A stretch of 39,960 nucleotides of DNA from Chryseobacterium sp. (GCA_018260475.1 JAGLBA010000017.1:1-39960); one strand, 5' to 3'. Shown: positions 1 through 9,323, numbered from the stretch's first letter. Program-made: numbers and translations. The notes: generated from the sequence alone by a model not told the origin.

Positions 1-26
1 ACTTTGGTTTTTAATAATTCTCTCAT
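1..26 (-). CDS. Start of a gene leaving the window, possibly a tyrosine integrase (partial)
   Basis: On the minus strand an ATG at 26-24 overlaps the TGA of the preceding gene (ATGA), so the two are probably translationally coupled. Only eight codons are visible (MRELLKTK). In Bacteroidota mobile elements a small helix-turn-helix protein is often followed by a site-specific integrase, and the basic start fits that, but the identification is inference from context alone. The rest of the gene lies outside the window. Confidence 0.35.
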
Positions 27-586
27 AATCCATCAAAAATTTTATCAATGAGATTTTTTGGCGCATATACGAAACTCCCTACCTTTTTTGTAGGAACCTT
101 GTGTCTTTTAATTGCATTATTAACAGTAGCCGGGTCTGCATAAAATTTCGCACAGATATCCGATATAGTGTAGCATTCACCAATTTCAAATATTGGCTTA
201 GTTTTCTTTTCTTCAGCAGGCATTTTTATACCTGTAAACAATGCTTCTAAATCTGATCTCCTCACACGAGTTAATCTTACTCCAAGATTTTCGCCCGAGA
301 TAATGCCTCTTTTTAGCATTCTGTGAATAGTGTCTTTTGATATTCCGAACATAACGGTTGCTTCTGAAACCGAAATAAATTCTCGTGTTTGAGTTTCTGC
401 AATCTTATTTGAATATTTTAAAAGTAAGCCTTCTGTTTGTTTCTGTATTTTCTCTAGTTTTTTTCGTTCTTTCCGTGCTTTATTTGCGCATGAGGCAGAG
501 CAAAAACGAGTTGTAACTGTCTTTGCTTCAAAAGGTTTAGAACAATGTTCGCACACTCTCGGTATTTTTAATTTGCTAAATCCCAT
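23..586 (-). CDS. Zinc-finger plus helix-turn-helix (excisionase-like) protein
   Basis: 187 residues starting at an ATG. The N-terminus carries four cysteines (C12, C15, C29, C33) spaced as a small zinc finger. A basic linker follows. Residues about 70-115 read as a MerR/excisionase-type helix-turn-helix (ISVSEATVMFGISKDTIHR), and residues about 135-187 hold a second, similar winged-helix unit (YTISDICAKFYADPATVN). Such proteins bind DNA and usually act as excisionase or regulatory partners of mobile elements. The gene overlaps the next minus-strand gene by 4 nt, so it belongs to an operon leaving the window. A TATATTTG -7 candidate lies about 105 nt upstream (691-698 on the minus strand). 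The domain assignment is fairly sure; the biological role is inferred. Confidence 0.8.
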   Translation of the reverse strand: MGFSKLKIPRVCEHCSKPFEAKTVTTRFCSASCANKARKERKKLEKIQKQTEGLLLKYSNKIAETQTREFISVSEATVMFGISKDTIHRMLKRGIISGENLGVRLTRVRRSDLEALFTGIKMPAEEKKTKPIFEIGECYTISDICAKFYADPATVNNAIKRHKVPTKKVGSFVYAPKNLIDKIFDGL

Positions 587-748
587 AACTGAATTTTTGA
601 CCCGTATTGCGTGTTACTTTTCAACCGTAAATAAAATAAGGCGCATAGGACGCACATTGTATCCAAATAACTCGCGGTACAAATATGATACAAATATATG
701 ACAAAAATTGATTGAAATCGATTAATAGATAAATTTAGTCAAAAAGAA

Positions 749-781
749 AAATCGCTGTAAACAAATAGTTTACAGCGATTT
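749..781 (-). terminator. Terminator of dnaK
   Basis: A perfect 14-bp inverted repeat (749-762 with 768-781) with a 5-nt loop lies 32 nt beyond the dnaK stop. On the minus strand it is followed by a T-rich run. It is a textbook intrinsic terminator. Confidence 0.85.
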
Positions 782-812
782 ACTAATTATTGATTATCGT
801 TTGTTACCTAAC

Positions 813-2708
813 TTACTTGACCTCCTCGAAGTCAGCATCCTGAACATTATCGCCGGCTGCTCCGCCTGAATTTGCGTTCATGTCTGCTGCACCTTCTTGT
901 GCTTGTTGACCAGCAGCATAAAGTTCCTCAGAAGCCGCCATCCACGCTGCGTCTAACGCTTCAGTTTTAGTTTTAATGGCTTCTACTTCTTTCGCTTCGA
1001 AAGCGGTTTTCAATTCTGCAACGGCAGTTTCGATAGCCGATTTTTTGTCTGCAGAAAGTTTGTCGCCAAACTCTTTCAACTGCTTTTCGGTAGAGAAGAT
1101 CAAAGTATCTGCTTTGTTGATGATTTCTACTTCCTCTTTTTTCTTAGCATCGCTGGCAGCGTTTTCTTCTGCTTCACGCTTCATTCTTTCGATTTCTGCC
1201 TCGGAAAGACCAGAACTTGCCTGAATTTTGATCGTCTGCTCTTTACCAGTACCTTTATCTTTAGCAGAAACGGAGAGGATACCGTTCGCATCAATATCAA
1301 AAGTTACCTCGATTTGTGGAACCCCTCTTGGAGCGGGTGGAATGTCTGTCAAATCAAATCTTCCGATTTCTTTGTTATCGTTGAACATTGGTCTTTCACC
1401 TTGTCCTACACGGATGCTTACGGCCGGTTGGTTGTCGCTCGCTGTGGAGAATACCTCAGATTTTTTGGTTGGGATGGTTGTATTGGCATCTATGAGTTTC
1501 GTGAACACAGATCCCATAGTTTCTATACCCAAAGAAAGCGGCGTTACATCAAGAAGCAATACATTTTTCACATCACCGGTCAAAACGCCTCCCTGGATTG
1601 CAGCCCCGATTGCTACAACTTCATCAGGATTCACCCCTTTCGAAGGTTTTTTACCAAAGAATTTCTCTACTTCTTCCTGAATTACAGGGATACGCGTAGA
1701 ACCGCCCACAAGGATGACCTCATCAATATCGGATACAGAAAGTCCTGCATCAGAAAGTGCTTTTTTACAAGGCTCCATAGATCTTTTTACCAAATCTGCC
1801 GCCAATTGCTCGAATTTAGCTTTGGTCAATGTTTTTACCAAGTGTTTCGGGCCGCTTGCAGTTGCGGTGATATATGGAAGGTTAATTTCTGTTTGAGTTG
1901 AAGAAGACAACTCGATTTTTGCTTTCTCAGCAGCTTCTTTCAAACGCTGAAGCGCGATAGCATCAGATTTTAAGTCAACACCTTCTTCAGATTTAAACTC
2001 ATCTGCCATCCAGTTGATAATCACATCATCGAAGTCATCACCACCAAGGTGGGTATCACCATTTGTAGAGAGTACTTCGAAAACGCCATCGCCTAGGTCA
2101 AGGATTGAAATATCGAAAGTACCTCCACCAAGGTCATAAACTGCGATTTTTTGGTCCTTGTGAGATTTGTCCAAACCATAGGCCAATGCAGCAGCAGTCG
2201 GCTCGTTGATGATTCTTTCCACTTTCAAACCTGCGATTTCTCCGGCTTCTTTAGTCGCTTGTCTTTGGGCATCGTTGAAGTAAGCAGGTACTGTGATTAC
2301 AGCTCTTGTTACTTCTTGTCCAAGATAATCTTCTGCGGTTTTCTTCATTTTTTGAAGCGTCATTGCAGAAATCTCTTGTGGTGTATATTCGCGGTCGTCG
2401 ATTTTAATTTTTACACTATCGTTTGCGCCTTTTACTACGCTGTAAGGTACTCTTGTGATTTCGGAAGCATCATCGCTGAAGTGCGTTCCCATAAATCTTT
2501 TTACAGAATAAATAGTTTTTGTAGGGTTGGTTACTGCCTGTCTTTTTGCAGGATCACCTACTTTTCTTTCTCCATCTTCTGTGAAAGCCACGATGGACGG
2601 CGTTGTTCTTTTCCCTTCTGCATTGGGGATTACTACGGCGTCATTACCTTCCATTACTGCTACGCAGGAGTTGGTAGTACCCAAGTCGATTCCAATTATT
2701 TTACTCAT
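813..2708 (-). CDS. dnaK: Molecular chaperone DnaK (Hsp70)
   Basis: 631 residues. DnaK is the ATP-driven Hsp70 chaperone that binds exposed hydrophobic segments with help from DnaJ and GrpE in the cytoplasm. The nucleotide-binding domain opens with the phosphate-1 motif [18 protein letters not shown] and [10 protein letters not shown] follow, then the interdomain linker [12 protein letters not shown] near residue 388, the substrate-binding domain and a Gly/Ala-rich tail ending in DADFEEVK. The length is normal for the family. The reading frame stays open for 30 more codons upstream to an ATG at 2798, but the start chosen (2708, [13 protein letters not shown]) is the one conserved in DnaK proteins. 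The upstream part contains a near copy of the first codons (see findings). Neither dnaJ nor grpE is adjacent. Confidence 0.97.
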   Translation of the reverse strand: MSKIIGIDLGTTNSCVAVMEGNDAVVIPNAEGKRTTPSIVAFTEDGERKVGDPAKRQAVTNPTKTIYSVKRFMGTHFSDDASEITRVPYSVVKGANDSVKIKIDDREYTPQEISAMTLQKMKKTAEDYLGQEVTRAVITVPAYFNDAQRQATKEAGEIAGLKVERIINEPTAAALAYGLDKSHKDQKIAVYDLGGGTFDISILDLGDGVFEVLSTNGDTHLGGDDFDDVIINWMADEFKSEEGVDLKSDAIALQRLKEAAEKAKIELSSSTQTEINLPYITATASGPKHLVKTLTKAKFEQLAADLVKRSMEPCKKALSDAGLSVSDIDEVILVGGSTRIPVIQEEVEKFFGKKPSKGVNPDEVVAIGAAIQGGVLTGDVKNVLLLDVTPLSLGIETMGSVFTKLIDANTTIPTKKSEVFSTASDNQPAVSIRVGQGERPMFNDNKEIGRFDLTDIPPAPRGVPQIEVTFDIDANGILSVSAKDKGTGKEQTIKIQASSGLSEAEIERMKREAEENAASDAKKKEEVEIINKADTLIFSTEKQLKEFGDKLSADKKSAIETAVAELKTAFEAKEVEAIKTKTEALDAAWMAASEELYAAGQQAQEGAADMNANSGGAAGDNVQDADFEEVK

Positions 2709-2784
2709 AATATTTATTGTTTTTGTTAAATTCTTTCTGTGAAACACCGTGACATTCTCTAAATCTATACCAATGATTTTTTTA

Positions 2785-2797
2785 TGACAAAATGACA
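2785..2797 (-). promoter_or_regulatory. Possible regulatory box upstream of dnaK
   Basis: On the minus strand the sequence reads TGTCATTTTGTCA, a direct repeat of TGTCA separated by 3 nt, 76 nt upstream of the dnaK start. No good TAnnTTTG box is visible between it and the gene. It could be part of a heat-shock type promoter or operator. This is inference from its position and repeat structure only. Confidence 0.3.
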
Positions 2798-2872
2798 TGC
2801 TAATTTGTTGCTAACATCTATTTATTGGTATATATATTAGATAATCTTAATATACAGCATCTTTAAATTTCT

Positions 2873-2880
2873 TATTTTTG
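2873..2880 (+). promoter_or_regulatory. -7 box of the ppk1-ppx promoter
   Basis: TATTTTTG matches the Bacteroidota -7 consensus TAnnTTTG exactly and lies 19 nt before the ppk1 ATG. No clear -33 TTTG is seen at the usual distance. Confidence 0.5.
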
Positions 2881-2899
2881 ACAATTAAAAACATCAACT

Positions 2900-4972
2900 A
2901 TGTCCACACTTTACAATCCAAGGGATATTTCCTGGCTGGCTTTTAACGAGAGAGTATTGCAGGAAGCGATGGACGAGAATGTTCCACTCCACCTGAGAAT
3001 CATGTTTTTGGGGATATTTTCCAATAATCTGGATGAGTTCTTCCGCGTGCGCGTGGCAGGTCTGAAAAGAGCGATGGATTTTAAGGATAAGTACATTACG
3101 GACTCCTTTTTCCTACCGCCGCCGAAAATTTTGGCACAAATCAATGAAAATGTGATCGACCTGCAAAAAGATTTTGATAAAACCTGGAAGAAAATTCAGG
3201 AGGAAATGGCAGAGCAAAAAGTGTTCATTAAAACAGCCAAAAACCTCACTCCAGCCCAAAAAGAATTTGTAAGAAAATATTTCGATGAAGTGGTGGAATC
3301 CAATGTGATCCCCATCCTGCTCCATGAAAATAAACCTATGCCTTATTTGCGCGACAAATCCCTGTACTTGGGTATCGCCATGCGCAAAAAAGAATGGCAG
3401 TACGACAGTAAATATGCCATTATAGAAATGCCTTCCCGATTCGTGGGGCGTTTCCTGCTGCTGCCTTCCGAGGAAAAGGAGGAAAAAGATGTGATGCTGA
3501 TAGAGGATGTCATTACCTTTATGCTGCCGCACATTTTCTCTTATTTCGGATATGATGATTTCGAGGCGCATGCCTTTAAAATAACAAAAGATGCGGAGTT
3601 TGATTTGGATAATGACATCAAAACCAACCTCGCAGAAAAAATCGAAAAAGGAATCAAAAACCGACGGAAAGGGAAGCCTACCCGATTTGTTTTTGATAAA
3701 GATATGGATAAGGCCTTGCTGGAATTTCTGATTCGCAAACTGTACCTTACCAAGCGCGACAGCATTATTCCAGGTGGAAAAATCCATAACTTCCGCCACT
3801 TCATGGACTTCCCGAATGTCTTTAAAACTTACATAAAACCAGCAGAAAGAAGTTCTTTTGATCACCCGGCGTTTTACCAAGGAGAACGCGTGACAGATGT
3901 TATTCTTAAAAAAGATGTCCTGCTGAGTTTCCCTTACCACACTTATTCCCCGGTGATAGATCTTTTGCGAGAATCGGCGATGGATCCGGGTGTGAAATCT
4001 ATACAGATTACGGCGTACCGACTGGCAAGCAAATCCAAAATCATCAACGCGCTTATCGGTGCCGCCCGCAATGGCAAGGAAGTAACGGTGATGCTAGAAC
4101 TGCGTGCAAGATTTGATGAAGAAAGCAACTTGGAATGGAAAGAAATCCTGGAACCCGAAGGCATCAAAGTTTTAACGGGAATCCCGAACAAGAAGGTTCA
4201 TGCGAAACTATGCGTCATCAAAAAAAGGGTGAACAATAAGACCGTGCAATATGGCTTTATCTCCACCGGAAACTTTAATGAAAAAACTTCCCGTGTGTAC
4301 GGCGATCACCTGCTGATGACTTCGGATAGAACGCTGATGGCGGACATCAACAAAGTTTTCAATGCGCTCAGAAAACCGAAGGAAGATCCTACACCGGTAT
4401 TGGCGACCTGCAATAAACTTATGGCGAGCCCTACCTTTATGCGTGAGAAAATTAGGGAACACATCGACAAAGAAATCGAGGAAGCAAAAGCCGGACGCCG
4501 CGCGGAAATGATTATCAAAGTCAATTCCCTTAGCGACAAAGACCTCATCAACAAGCTTTATGACGCTGCTACGGCGGGTGTCGTGATTAAAATGATTGTC
4601 CGTGGAATCTACTGCGCCGTAAATCAAAAATCTTTCAAAAAGAAGATACAAACCATCAGTATTGTGGATGAATATTTGGAGCACGCCCGTGTGATGTATT
4701 TTTACAATGCCGGTAAGGAGGATATGTACATCTCCTCCGCCGACTGGATGACGCGAAACCTGGACCACAGAATAGAGGCGGCAACACCGATTACCGACAA
4801 AGCCTTGAAACAAGAACTGAAAGACATCATCGACATCCAACTGAGCGATAATGTGAAGGCAAGAATATTAGATAAAAACCTGAAAAACAATTATGTAGAA
4901 GGCGACGATAAGGAGGTCCGCTCGCAGATTGAAATTTATAAATACCTAAAAAAGAAAAAATTTGACCTATGA
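2900..4972 (+). CDS. ppk1: Polyphosphate kinase 1
   Basis: 690 residues, close to the E. coli enzyme (688). PPK1 reversibly polymerises the terminal phosphate of ATP into polyphosphate. The N-terminal domain begins YNPRDISWLAFNERVLQEA, and SNNLDEFFRVRVAGL follows, as in the family. The phosphohistidine of the active site is His434 in NKKVHAKLCVI. The second catalytic histidine is His595 in LEHARVMYF, followed by SSADWMTRN. ppx follows with a 4-nt ATGA overlap, so synthesis and breakdown of polyphosphate are encoded in one operon. The start at 2900 is supported by the -7 box 19 nt upstream. Confidence 0.97.
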   Translation: MSTLYNPRDISWLAFNERVLQEAMDENVPLHLRIMFLGIFSNNLDEFFRVRVAGLKRAMDFKDKYITDSFFLPPPKILAQINENVIDLQKDFDKTWKKIQEEMAEQKVFIKTAKNLTPAQKEFVRKYFDEVVESNVIPILLHENKPMPYLRDKSLYLGIAMRKKEWQYDSKYAIIEMPSRFVGRFLLLPSEEKEEKDVMLIEDVITFMLPHIFSYFGYDDFEAHAFKITKDAEFDLDNDIKTNLAEKIEKGIKNRRKGKPTRFVFDKDMDKALLEFLIRKLYLTKRDSIIPGGKIHNFRHFMDFPNVFKTYIKPAERSSFDHPAFYQGERVTDVILKKDVLLSFPYHTYSPVIDLLRESAMDPGVKSIQITAYRLASKSKIINALIGAARNGKEVTVMLELRARFDEESNLEWKEILEPEGIKVLTGIPNKKVHAKLCVIKKRVNNKTVQYGFISTGNFNEKTSRVYGDHLLMTSDRTLMADINKVFNALRKPKEDPTPVLATCNKLMASPTFMREKIREHIDKEIEEAKAGRRAEMIIKVNSLSDKDLINKLYDAATAGVVIKMIVRGIYCAVNQKSFKKKIQTISIVDEYLEHARVMYFYNAGKEDMYISSADWMTRNLDHRIEAATPITDKALKQELKDIIDIQLSDNVKARILDKNLKNNYVEGDDKEVRSQIEIYKYLKKKKFDL

Positions 4973-5859
4973 AATTAGCAGCAATAGATATTGGAAGTAA
5001 TGCGGCACGACTGCTGATCAGCGAAGTAATAGACGGCACAAAAGGCGAACCAGAATTTGTAAAGCTAAACTTGCTCCGCATACCGCTTCGGTTAGGGATG
5101 GATGTTTTCACCAAAGGAGAAATCGGACCGGAGCGGGAAAAGATGGTTATAGATTCCATGAAAGTTTTTGCGGATTTGATGCGCATTTATAAAGTTGAAC
5201 ATTACCGCGCCGCTGCTACCAGTGCGATGCGGGATGCCAGAAACGGCGAAGAAATCATCAAAGAGGTGAGAAATACTTCGGGAATCAATATAGAAATCAT
5301 CTCCGGAGATGAGGAGGCCAGTTTGATTTATGAAAACCACATCGCCGAAAATATGGATAAAAACTACGACTATCTGTATGTGGATGTGGGCGGAGGATCC
5401 ACCGAACTTACTTATTACAAAGATGGTAAGATGGAATACGAACATTCCTTCAACATCGGAACGATACGCTTACTAAATGGTCTGGTGACCGATGACCATT
5501 GGAAAGAAATGAAGGAAGCGATAAAAAATAACATAGAAAGTAAAAACAAACTGGTGGCTATAGGTTCTGGCGGAAACATCAATAAGGTTTTTTCCATGAG
5601 TAAAACCAAGGACAAAGACCCGATCAGCGATGTGACGATTAGGCAGTTCTACAATGACCTCAGCGAACTAACGGTAGAGGAAAGGATGACCAAACACGGC
5701 TTCCGCCAAGACCGCGCAGATGTGATCGTCCCGGCACTGGAAATCGTAAAAAATGTACTGAGCTGGGCAGGAATCCACAAAATGTATGTCCCGAAAATAT
5801 CCGTGGCCGACGGCCTGATCCACAACATCTACAACAATCTTCAAGAAAAAAATAAGTAA
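4969..5859 (+). CDS. ppx: Ppx/GppA family exopolyphosphatase
   Basis: 296 residues. The family removes terminal phosphate from polyphosphate or converts pppGpp to ppGpp, using an ASKHA (actin-like ATPase) fold. The first phosphate motif is AAIDIGSNAARLLI (residues 4-17), the glycine-rich second motif is YVDVGGGSTELTYY near residue 140, and a catalytic-type glutamate sits in GDEEASLIYENH. The protein is the short, two-domain form that lacks the C-terminal HD-like domain of the roughly 510-residue E. coli Ppx and GppA. The ATG overlaps the ppk1 stop, so translation is coupled. Polyphosphate is the likelier substrate because of the operon, but pppGpp hydrolysis cannot be excluded. Confidence 0.93.
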   Translation: MKLAAIDIGSNAARLLISEVIDGTKGEPEFVKLNLLRIPLRLGMDVFTKGEIGPEREKMVIDSMKVFADLMRIYKVEHYRAAATSAMRDARNGEEIIKEVRNTSGINIEIISGDEEASLIYENHIAENMDKNYDYLYVDVGGGSTELTYYKDGKMEYEHSFNIGTIRLLNGLVTDDHWKEMKEAIKNNIESKNKLVAIGSGGNINKVFSMSKTKDKDPISDVTIRQFYNDLSELTVEERMTKHGFRQDRADVIVPALEIVKNVLSWAGIHKMYVPKISVADGLIHNIYNNLQEKNK

Positions 5860-5882
5860 AGCGCCCAATGGGGTGTTTTTTT
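5860..5882 (+). terminator. Terminator of the ppk1-ppx operon
   Basis: The hairpin AGCGCCC-aatg-GGGTGTT (7 bp including G-U pairs) starts directly after the ppx stop and is followed by a run of Ts. Confidence 0.7.
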
Positions 5883-6454
5883 AATGAAAAATTTATGCAA
5901 CTATAACAGATGCGGCTAAAAATGAATTATAATCCTTAGAGCGCCTTTTGCGATTACTATGTTAAGCCCTTTTTTCATTTCTTGAATTGGGACTTTAGCT
6001 CCTAAATTAGAGATCAAATTTGCATAGACCCAAAAAATATGTTGCAGATTTTTCTATTACTATTATTTCATTTAATAAAACATTGACAGCTGATTAGTTT
6101 TTAGTGTTTCGTATTTTATGGAAGGCTGTTTTGGTAAGAAATGGTAAGTTACGACCGCGGCAATAAGGTTGGTCATGAAGTGATACACTCTTCTCGAAAC
6201 AATGTAACCAGGTTATGATCGGAAGAAATCCCGCTAAGTCATTTGGAGGCTTTAAAACCAGAATATAAACCAAAATAATTGCGCTTATCATTATGCAATT
6301 TATCTATAAAGAGTACTTTAATTGAAATATTATAAAGTTAAAACTATTTAAAATACACAAAGGATTACATAAGTTCATCACATAATAATACTCAAAAATA
6401 AGTTTTCTAAAACTAATAAAAAACTATAATTTAACACTCATTAACAAAAATTCC
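5883..6454. other. Long spacer without a convincing gene
   Basis: About 570 bp of A+T-rich sequence with no convincing start-to-stop gene on either strand. An open minus-strand frame at 5916-6053 reads like protein (for example NLGAKVPIQEMKKGLNIV) but lacks a start codon. Frames on the plus strand around 6140-6270 are broken by stops. Both may be gene remnants. Confidence 0.5.
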
Positions 6455-6462
6455 TATCTTTG
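6455..6462 (+). promoter_or_regulatory. -7 box upstream of the FkbM methyltransferase gene
   Basis: TATCTTTG is an exact match to TAnnTTTG and sits 18 nt before the ATG at 6481. No good -33 element is visible. Confidence 0.55.
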
Positions 6463-6480
6463 CCAACCTAAGTTATAACT

Positions 6481-7275
6481 ATGTCCCTCTACAGTTCGCT
6501 TGCAGAATACCTGCAATTTATTTCCCCGGAATTTTACAAAAAACGATTTTTTAAAAAACTGAGCGGTCTGCGTGCGGAAAACATTCTGGACAGAAAGATT
6601 GAACCTGAACTCTATTGGGTGAAAAAATCACTACCGAAAGACGCTGTTTTTATGGACATTGGCGCAAATGTAGGCGCCTATATTTTTCGACTTGAAAAGC
6701 ACTTAAAACCCGAAAACATTTTCGCTTTTGAACCCAATCAACATTTATACAAGCGCCTGAAAAGGATTTTTCCAAAGGTTCATATTTTTGATATTGCACT
6801 CTCCGACCAAGATACGACCGCAGAATTTAAAATCCCGGTGATGAACGGCAAAAAAATACATACCCGCGGTACGCTGCAAACCGATGTGAAAGAAAACGGC
6901 GAAACGGCTTCTAAAATAGAAAAAGTAACCGTAAAAACCCTCGACATCTGGATGGAGACAAACAACCCTAAACGATTGGATTTTATTAAAATAGATGTGG
7001 AAGGCAATGAGTTGCAAACTCTGCGAGGTGCAGAACAATCGGTGAGAAAATTCCGCCCCGCAATGATGGTGGAAATAGAACAACGCCACCATGATTTCCC
7101 CATTTGGAACATCATTTACGAAGTGGAATCTTGGGGATTTTCGGCAAACTATCTCGATAGAACCACGCTCTCGCCTACTCCACTTACGAAGGAACTCATT
7201 GAAAAACAGGATGCTGCGGAAGTGAAAGCCTATAAAAATTACATCAACAATATAATATTTCTCCCTAAAAAATGA
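6481..7275 (+). CDS. FkbM family methyltransferase
   Basis: 264 residues. This is a class I S-adenosylmethionine-dependent methyltransferase of the FkbM type, a family that O-methylates sugars or polyketides. The AdoMet-binding loop is VFMDIGANVGAYIF (about residues 56-69), the acidic residue after strand 2 lies in FAFEPNQ, and the FkbM signature FIKIDVEGNELQTLRGAE follows near residue 165. There is no signal peptide, so it should be cytoplasmic. It overlaps the flippase gene by 4 nt (ATGA), so it most likely modifies a glycan or lipid-linked sugar that is then exported. The acceptor cannot be read from the sequence. Confidence 0.9.
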   Translation: MSLYSSLAEYLQFISPEFYKKRFFKKLSGLRAENILDRKIEPELYWVKKSLPKDAVFMDIGANVGAYIFRLEKHLKPENIFAFEPNQHLYKRLKRIFPKVHIFDIALSDQDTTAEFKIPVMNGKKIHTRGTLQTDVKENGETASKIEKVTVKTLDIWMETNNPKRLDFIKIDVEGNELQTLRGAEQSVRKFRPAMMVEIEQRHHDFPIWNIIYEVESWGFSANYLDRTTLSPTPLTKELIEKQDAAEVKAYKNYINNIIFLPKK

Positions 7276-8753
7276 GTGTAGTCAAGAGGCAGGGTTTCAA
7301 ATATTCATTGATTGGCTATTTCGGTTTTTTACTCGGGACGGTTTCGGCGATTTTCATATTTCCTTACGACCTAGAATATTACGGGAAACTGCGCTACATC
7401 CTGCCCACAGCGCAAATGTTCCTATCTATTGTCGTTTTTGGACTTTCCTATTCCACCGTAAAATTTTTCCCTGAGACCAAGGCTGCAGGAAAACATCAGA
7501 ACATGCTTTCGCTCGCTTTAGCGGGTGTTGGGATTAATTTCCTAATCTTCGCCGCAGGACTTTTTTTGTTTTTTACACTTTTTCCGCAATACAAAACCAC
7601 CGAACTTTGGAACATGAAGCGGCTCATACTGCCATTAATTTTGGTATTGGCGCTTTCGGCGGTGTTTAACAAATATATTTCCAACTACGAACGCATTGTC
7701 GTTCCCAATATTTTCGAGAATATATTTCCGAAACTGGCGAACTTCGGAGCATTTTCCCTGTTTTTTTTCGCAGGAATGCCAGAAAAAGGAACTTATGCAT
7801 TTTTTCTCGGCATATTCGCTCTCGGACTGATTGGATATGCCATGTATGCCAACAAGCTCGAGAAGATTACGCCTGATTTCAGCCTGGTTTTTTTTAAAAA
7901 AGACAGTTTCTGGAAGAATTTCGCTAATTACAGTTTTTTTGGATTTCTCGGAAACTTGGGAAGTTACCTCGCACTGAGCATCGACAGTTACATGATTGGA
8001 GAGTATCTCGGTTTTGAAGAAAACGGCGTGTACAGTACAATTTATTCCATTGTGTCCCTCATCAGCATTCCGGCAATGGGGCTTTACAACATTTCCGCTC
8101 CTATCATCAACCAACATTTTGCCAATAAAACGATGAAGGAGTTGGATGAGTACCACAAAAAAACCTCGCTCACCTTATTTTTTATGGGTCTGGTGTTGCT
8201 TTCGTGTATTTGGGTAGGCTTTCCTTATCTTGCGCACTTCATGCCTAAAAACGGCGCCCAACTTTTGGAGGCAGAACCTTTGCTGTGGATTATAGGTAGC
8301 GCTATTCTTTTCGAACTTGCAACAGGTTTCAACGGACATATTATTTCACTTTCAAAATACTACAAGTTCAACATTGCAGTTATGCTGCTGCTGGCGCTAC
8401 TCACCATTTCGCTGAATCTTTACTTCATTAAAAACACCACGCTCGGAATCTTTGGTGTGGCTATTTCCTATGCAGTCTCGCTAACGCTGTTCAATTTGAC
8501 GAAAATAACTTTTAATTACTATAAATTCAAAGTATTTCCGCTGACCATAGAAATGGTGTTTGCATCCATCATTTGTACCTTGGCCATTACCATTTCATTA
8601 TTGTTGCCGGATTCAGACCATTCCTTTGTCAACCTAATTTACAAGCCTGCGGTGGTTTTAATCTTGATTTTGATAGGAAACCACTTTATGAAAATTTTCC
8701 CGCTGGAAGATTACCTTAACAGAACATTCCTGAAAAGCATTTTCAAATTCTAA
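7272..8753 (+). CDS. Polysaccharide/oligosaccharide flippase (MATE-like, Wzx type)
   Basis: 493 residues, almost entirely hydrophobic, with about 12-14 predicted membrane helices spread over the full length. The start SLIGYFGFLLGTVSAIFIFP and the central stretch with a loop (SIDSYMIGEYLGFEENGVYS) read as an oligosaccharide flippase of the MOP superfamily, which turns lipid-linked sugars across the inner membrane. It is translationally coupled to the FkbM methyltransferase. Two T8 runs lie within the gene (7761-7768 and 7888-7895) and could be slippage points. No polymerase or other wzx-locus gene is adjacent on this strand; glycosyltransferases lie across the convergent junction. Confidence 0.88.
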   Translation: MSVVKRQGFKYSLIGYFGFLLGTVSAIFIFPYDLEYYGKLRYILPTAQMFLSIVVFGLSYSTVKFFPETKAAGKHQNMLSLALAGVGINFLIFAAGLFLFFTLFPQYKTTELWNMKRLILPLILVLALSAVFNKYISNYERIVVPNIFENIFPKLANFGAFSLFFFAGMPEKGTYAFFLGIFALGLIGYAMYANKLEKITPDFSLVFFKKDSFWKNFANYSFFGFLGNLGSYLALSIDSYMIGEYLGFEENGVYSTIYSIVSLISIPAMGLYNISAPIINQHFANKTMKELDEYHKKTSLTLFFMGLVLLSCIWVGFPYLAHFMPKNGAQLLEAEPLLWIIGSAILFELATGFNGHIISLSKYYKFNIAVMLLLALLTISLNLYFIKNTTLGIFGVAISYAVSLTLFNLTKITFNYYKFKVFPLTIEMVFASIICTLAITISLLLPDSDHSFVNLIYKPAVVLILILIGNHFMKIFPLEDYLNRTFLKSIFKF

Positions 8754-8756
8754 ACA

Positions 8757-8783
8757 AAAAGCCGAATCAAATATCCGGCTTTT
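8757..8783. terminator. Bidirectional terminator
   Basis: AAAAGCCG (8757-8764) pairs with CGGCTTTT (8776-8783). It lies between the flippase and the convergent lipoprotein gene and has A/T runs on both sides, so it can serve both. Confidence 0.75.
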
Positions 8784-8801
8784 CATTTTAAATAAAAGTG
8801 A

Positions 8802-9284
8802 TTACGGTTTGTAATTCAAGAAGTTACCTTTAAAATCAAACAGAACATTATCGGTATTTTTCAGTCTTACAAAAATATATTTCTTAGTATAGCCTTGTCT
8901 CGTGGTGTACACTCCAAGTATCTCATTATTAGGAAATTTCGTATTCAAATATTTTTTAACGGATACCGGTAGTTTGTTCACATCCATCCCGATGTTGTTT
9001 TCCAGCAAAGTTCCATCGAAACCATAAGTAGCATCCGAGTGGAACCCGCCACTATTTTTGAAATCCACATAAGCACGAAGATCATTTTTAGACCAAACAA
9101 CGCGTGTAGAATTTGGGAAATCTCTATTGAATTTCATGCGCAGATTTCGTTCTGGAATGTAATCTACCACAGTAGTTTTAGCGCCGGTTGACGCATCTGT
9201 TCCGGTTGTGTTCCTAGCCGTGTTTGTAGTTTTACAGGCTGTTAGAACCAAACCTACTGCCAAAATAGAAATAATGCTTTTCAT
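8802..9284 (-). CDS. PepSY-like lipoprotein
   Basis: 160 residues from the ATG at 9284. The frame opens 14 codons earlier, but this start gives a proper lipoprotein signal peptide (MKSIISILAVGLVLTAC) with lipobox LTAC, so Cys17 is the likely lipidated residue. After a Thr-rich linker the protein repeats a pattern of beta strands and one helix (FNRDFPNSTRVVWSKNDLRA, then KLPVSVKKYLNTKFPNNEI). This resembles the small periplasmic PepSY-like or beta-lactamase-inhibitor-like family common in Bacteroidota. The function is unknown. It has its own promoter within the end of the upstream gene. Confidence 0.8.
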   Translation of the reverse strand: MKSIISILAVGLVLTACKTTNTARNTTGTDASTGAKTTVVDYIPERNLRMKFNRDFPNSTRVVWSKNDLRAYVDFKNSGGFHSDATYGFDGTLLENNIGMDVNKLPVSVKKYLNTKFPNNEILGVYTTRQGYTKKYIFVRLKNTDNVLFDFKGNFLNYKP

Positions 9285-9323
9285 AATTATTTTTAATTCA
9301 AAATTGAAACGCATATAATATGC

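Noticed and set aside
2709-2798. DnaK with a 30-residue N-terminal extension from the ATG at 2798
   Set aside because: DnaK proteins start at [13 protein letters not shown]; the extension has no family likeness apart from the short KKIIGIDL copy, which is better read as a fossil.
6094-6291. Minus-strand 65-codon frame in the ppx-fkbM spacer
   Set aside because: No start context, no recognisable domain and odd composition; not supported as a gene.
7761-7895. Phase variation of the flippase by its two T8 runs
   Set aside because: Runs of eight are common in this A+T-rich genome and nothing else points to switching of this gene.
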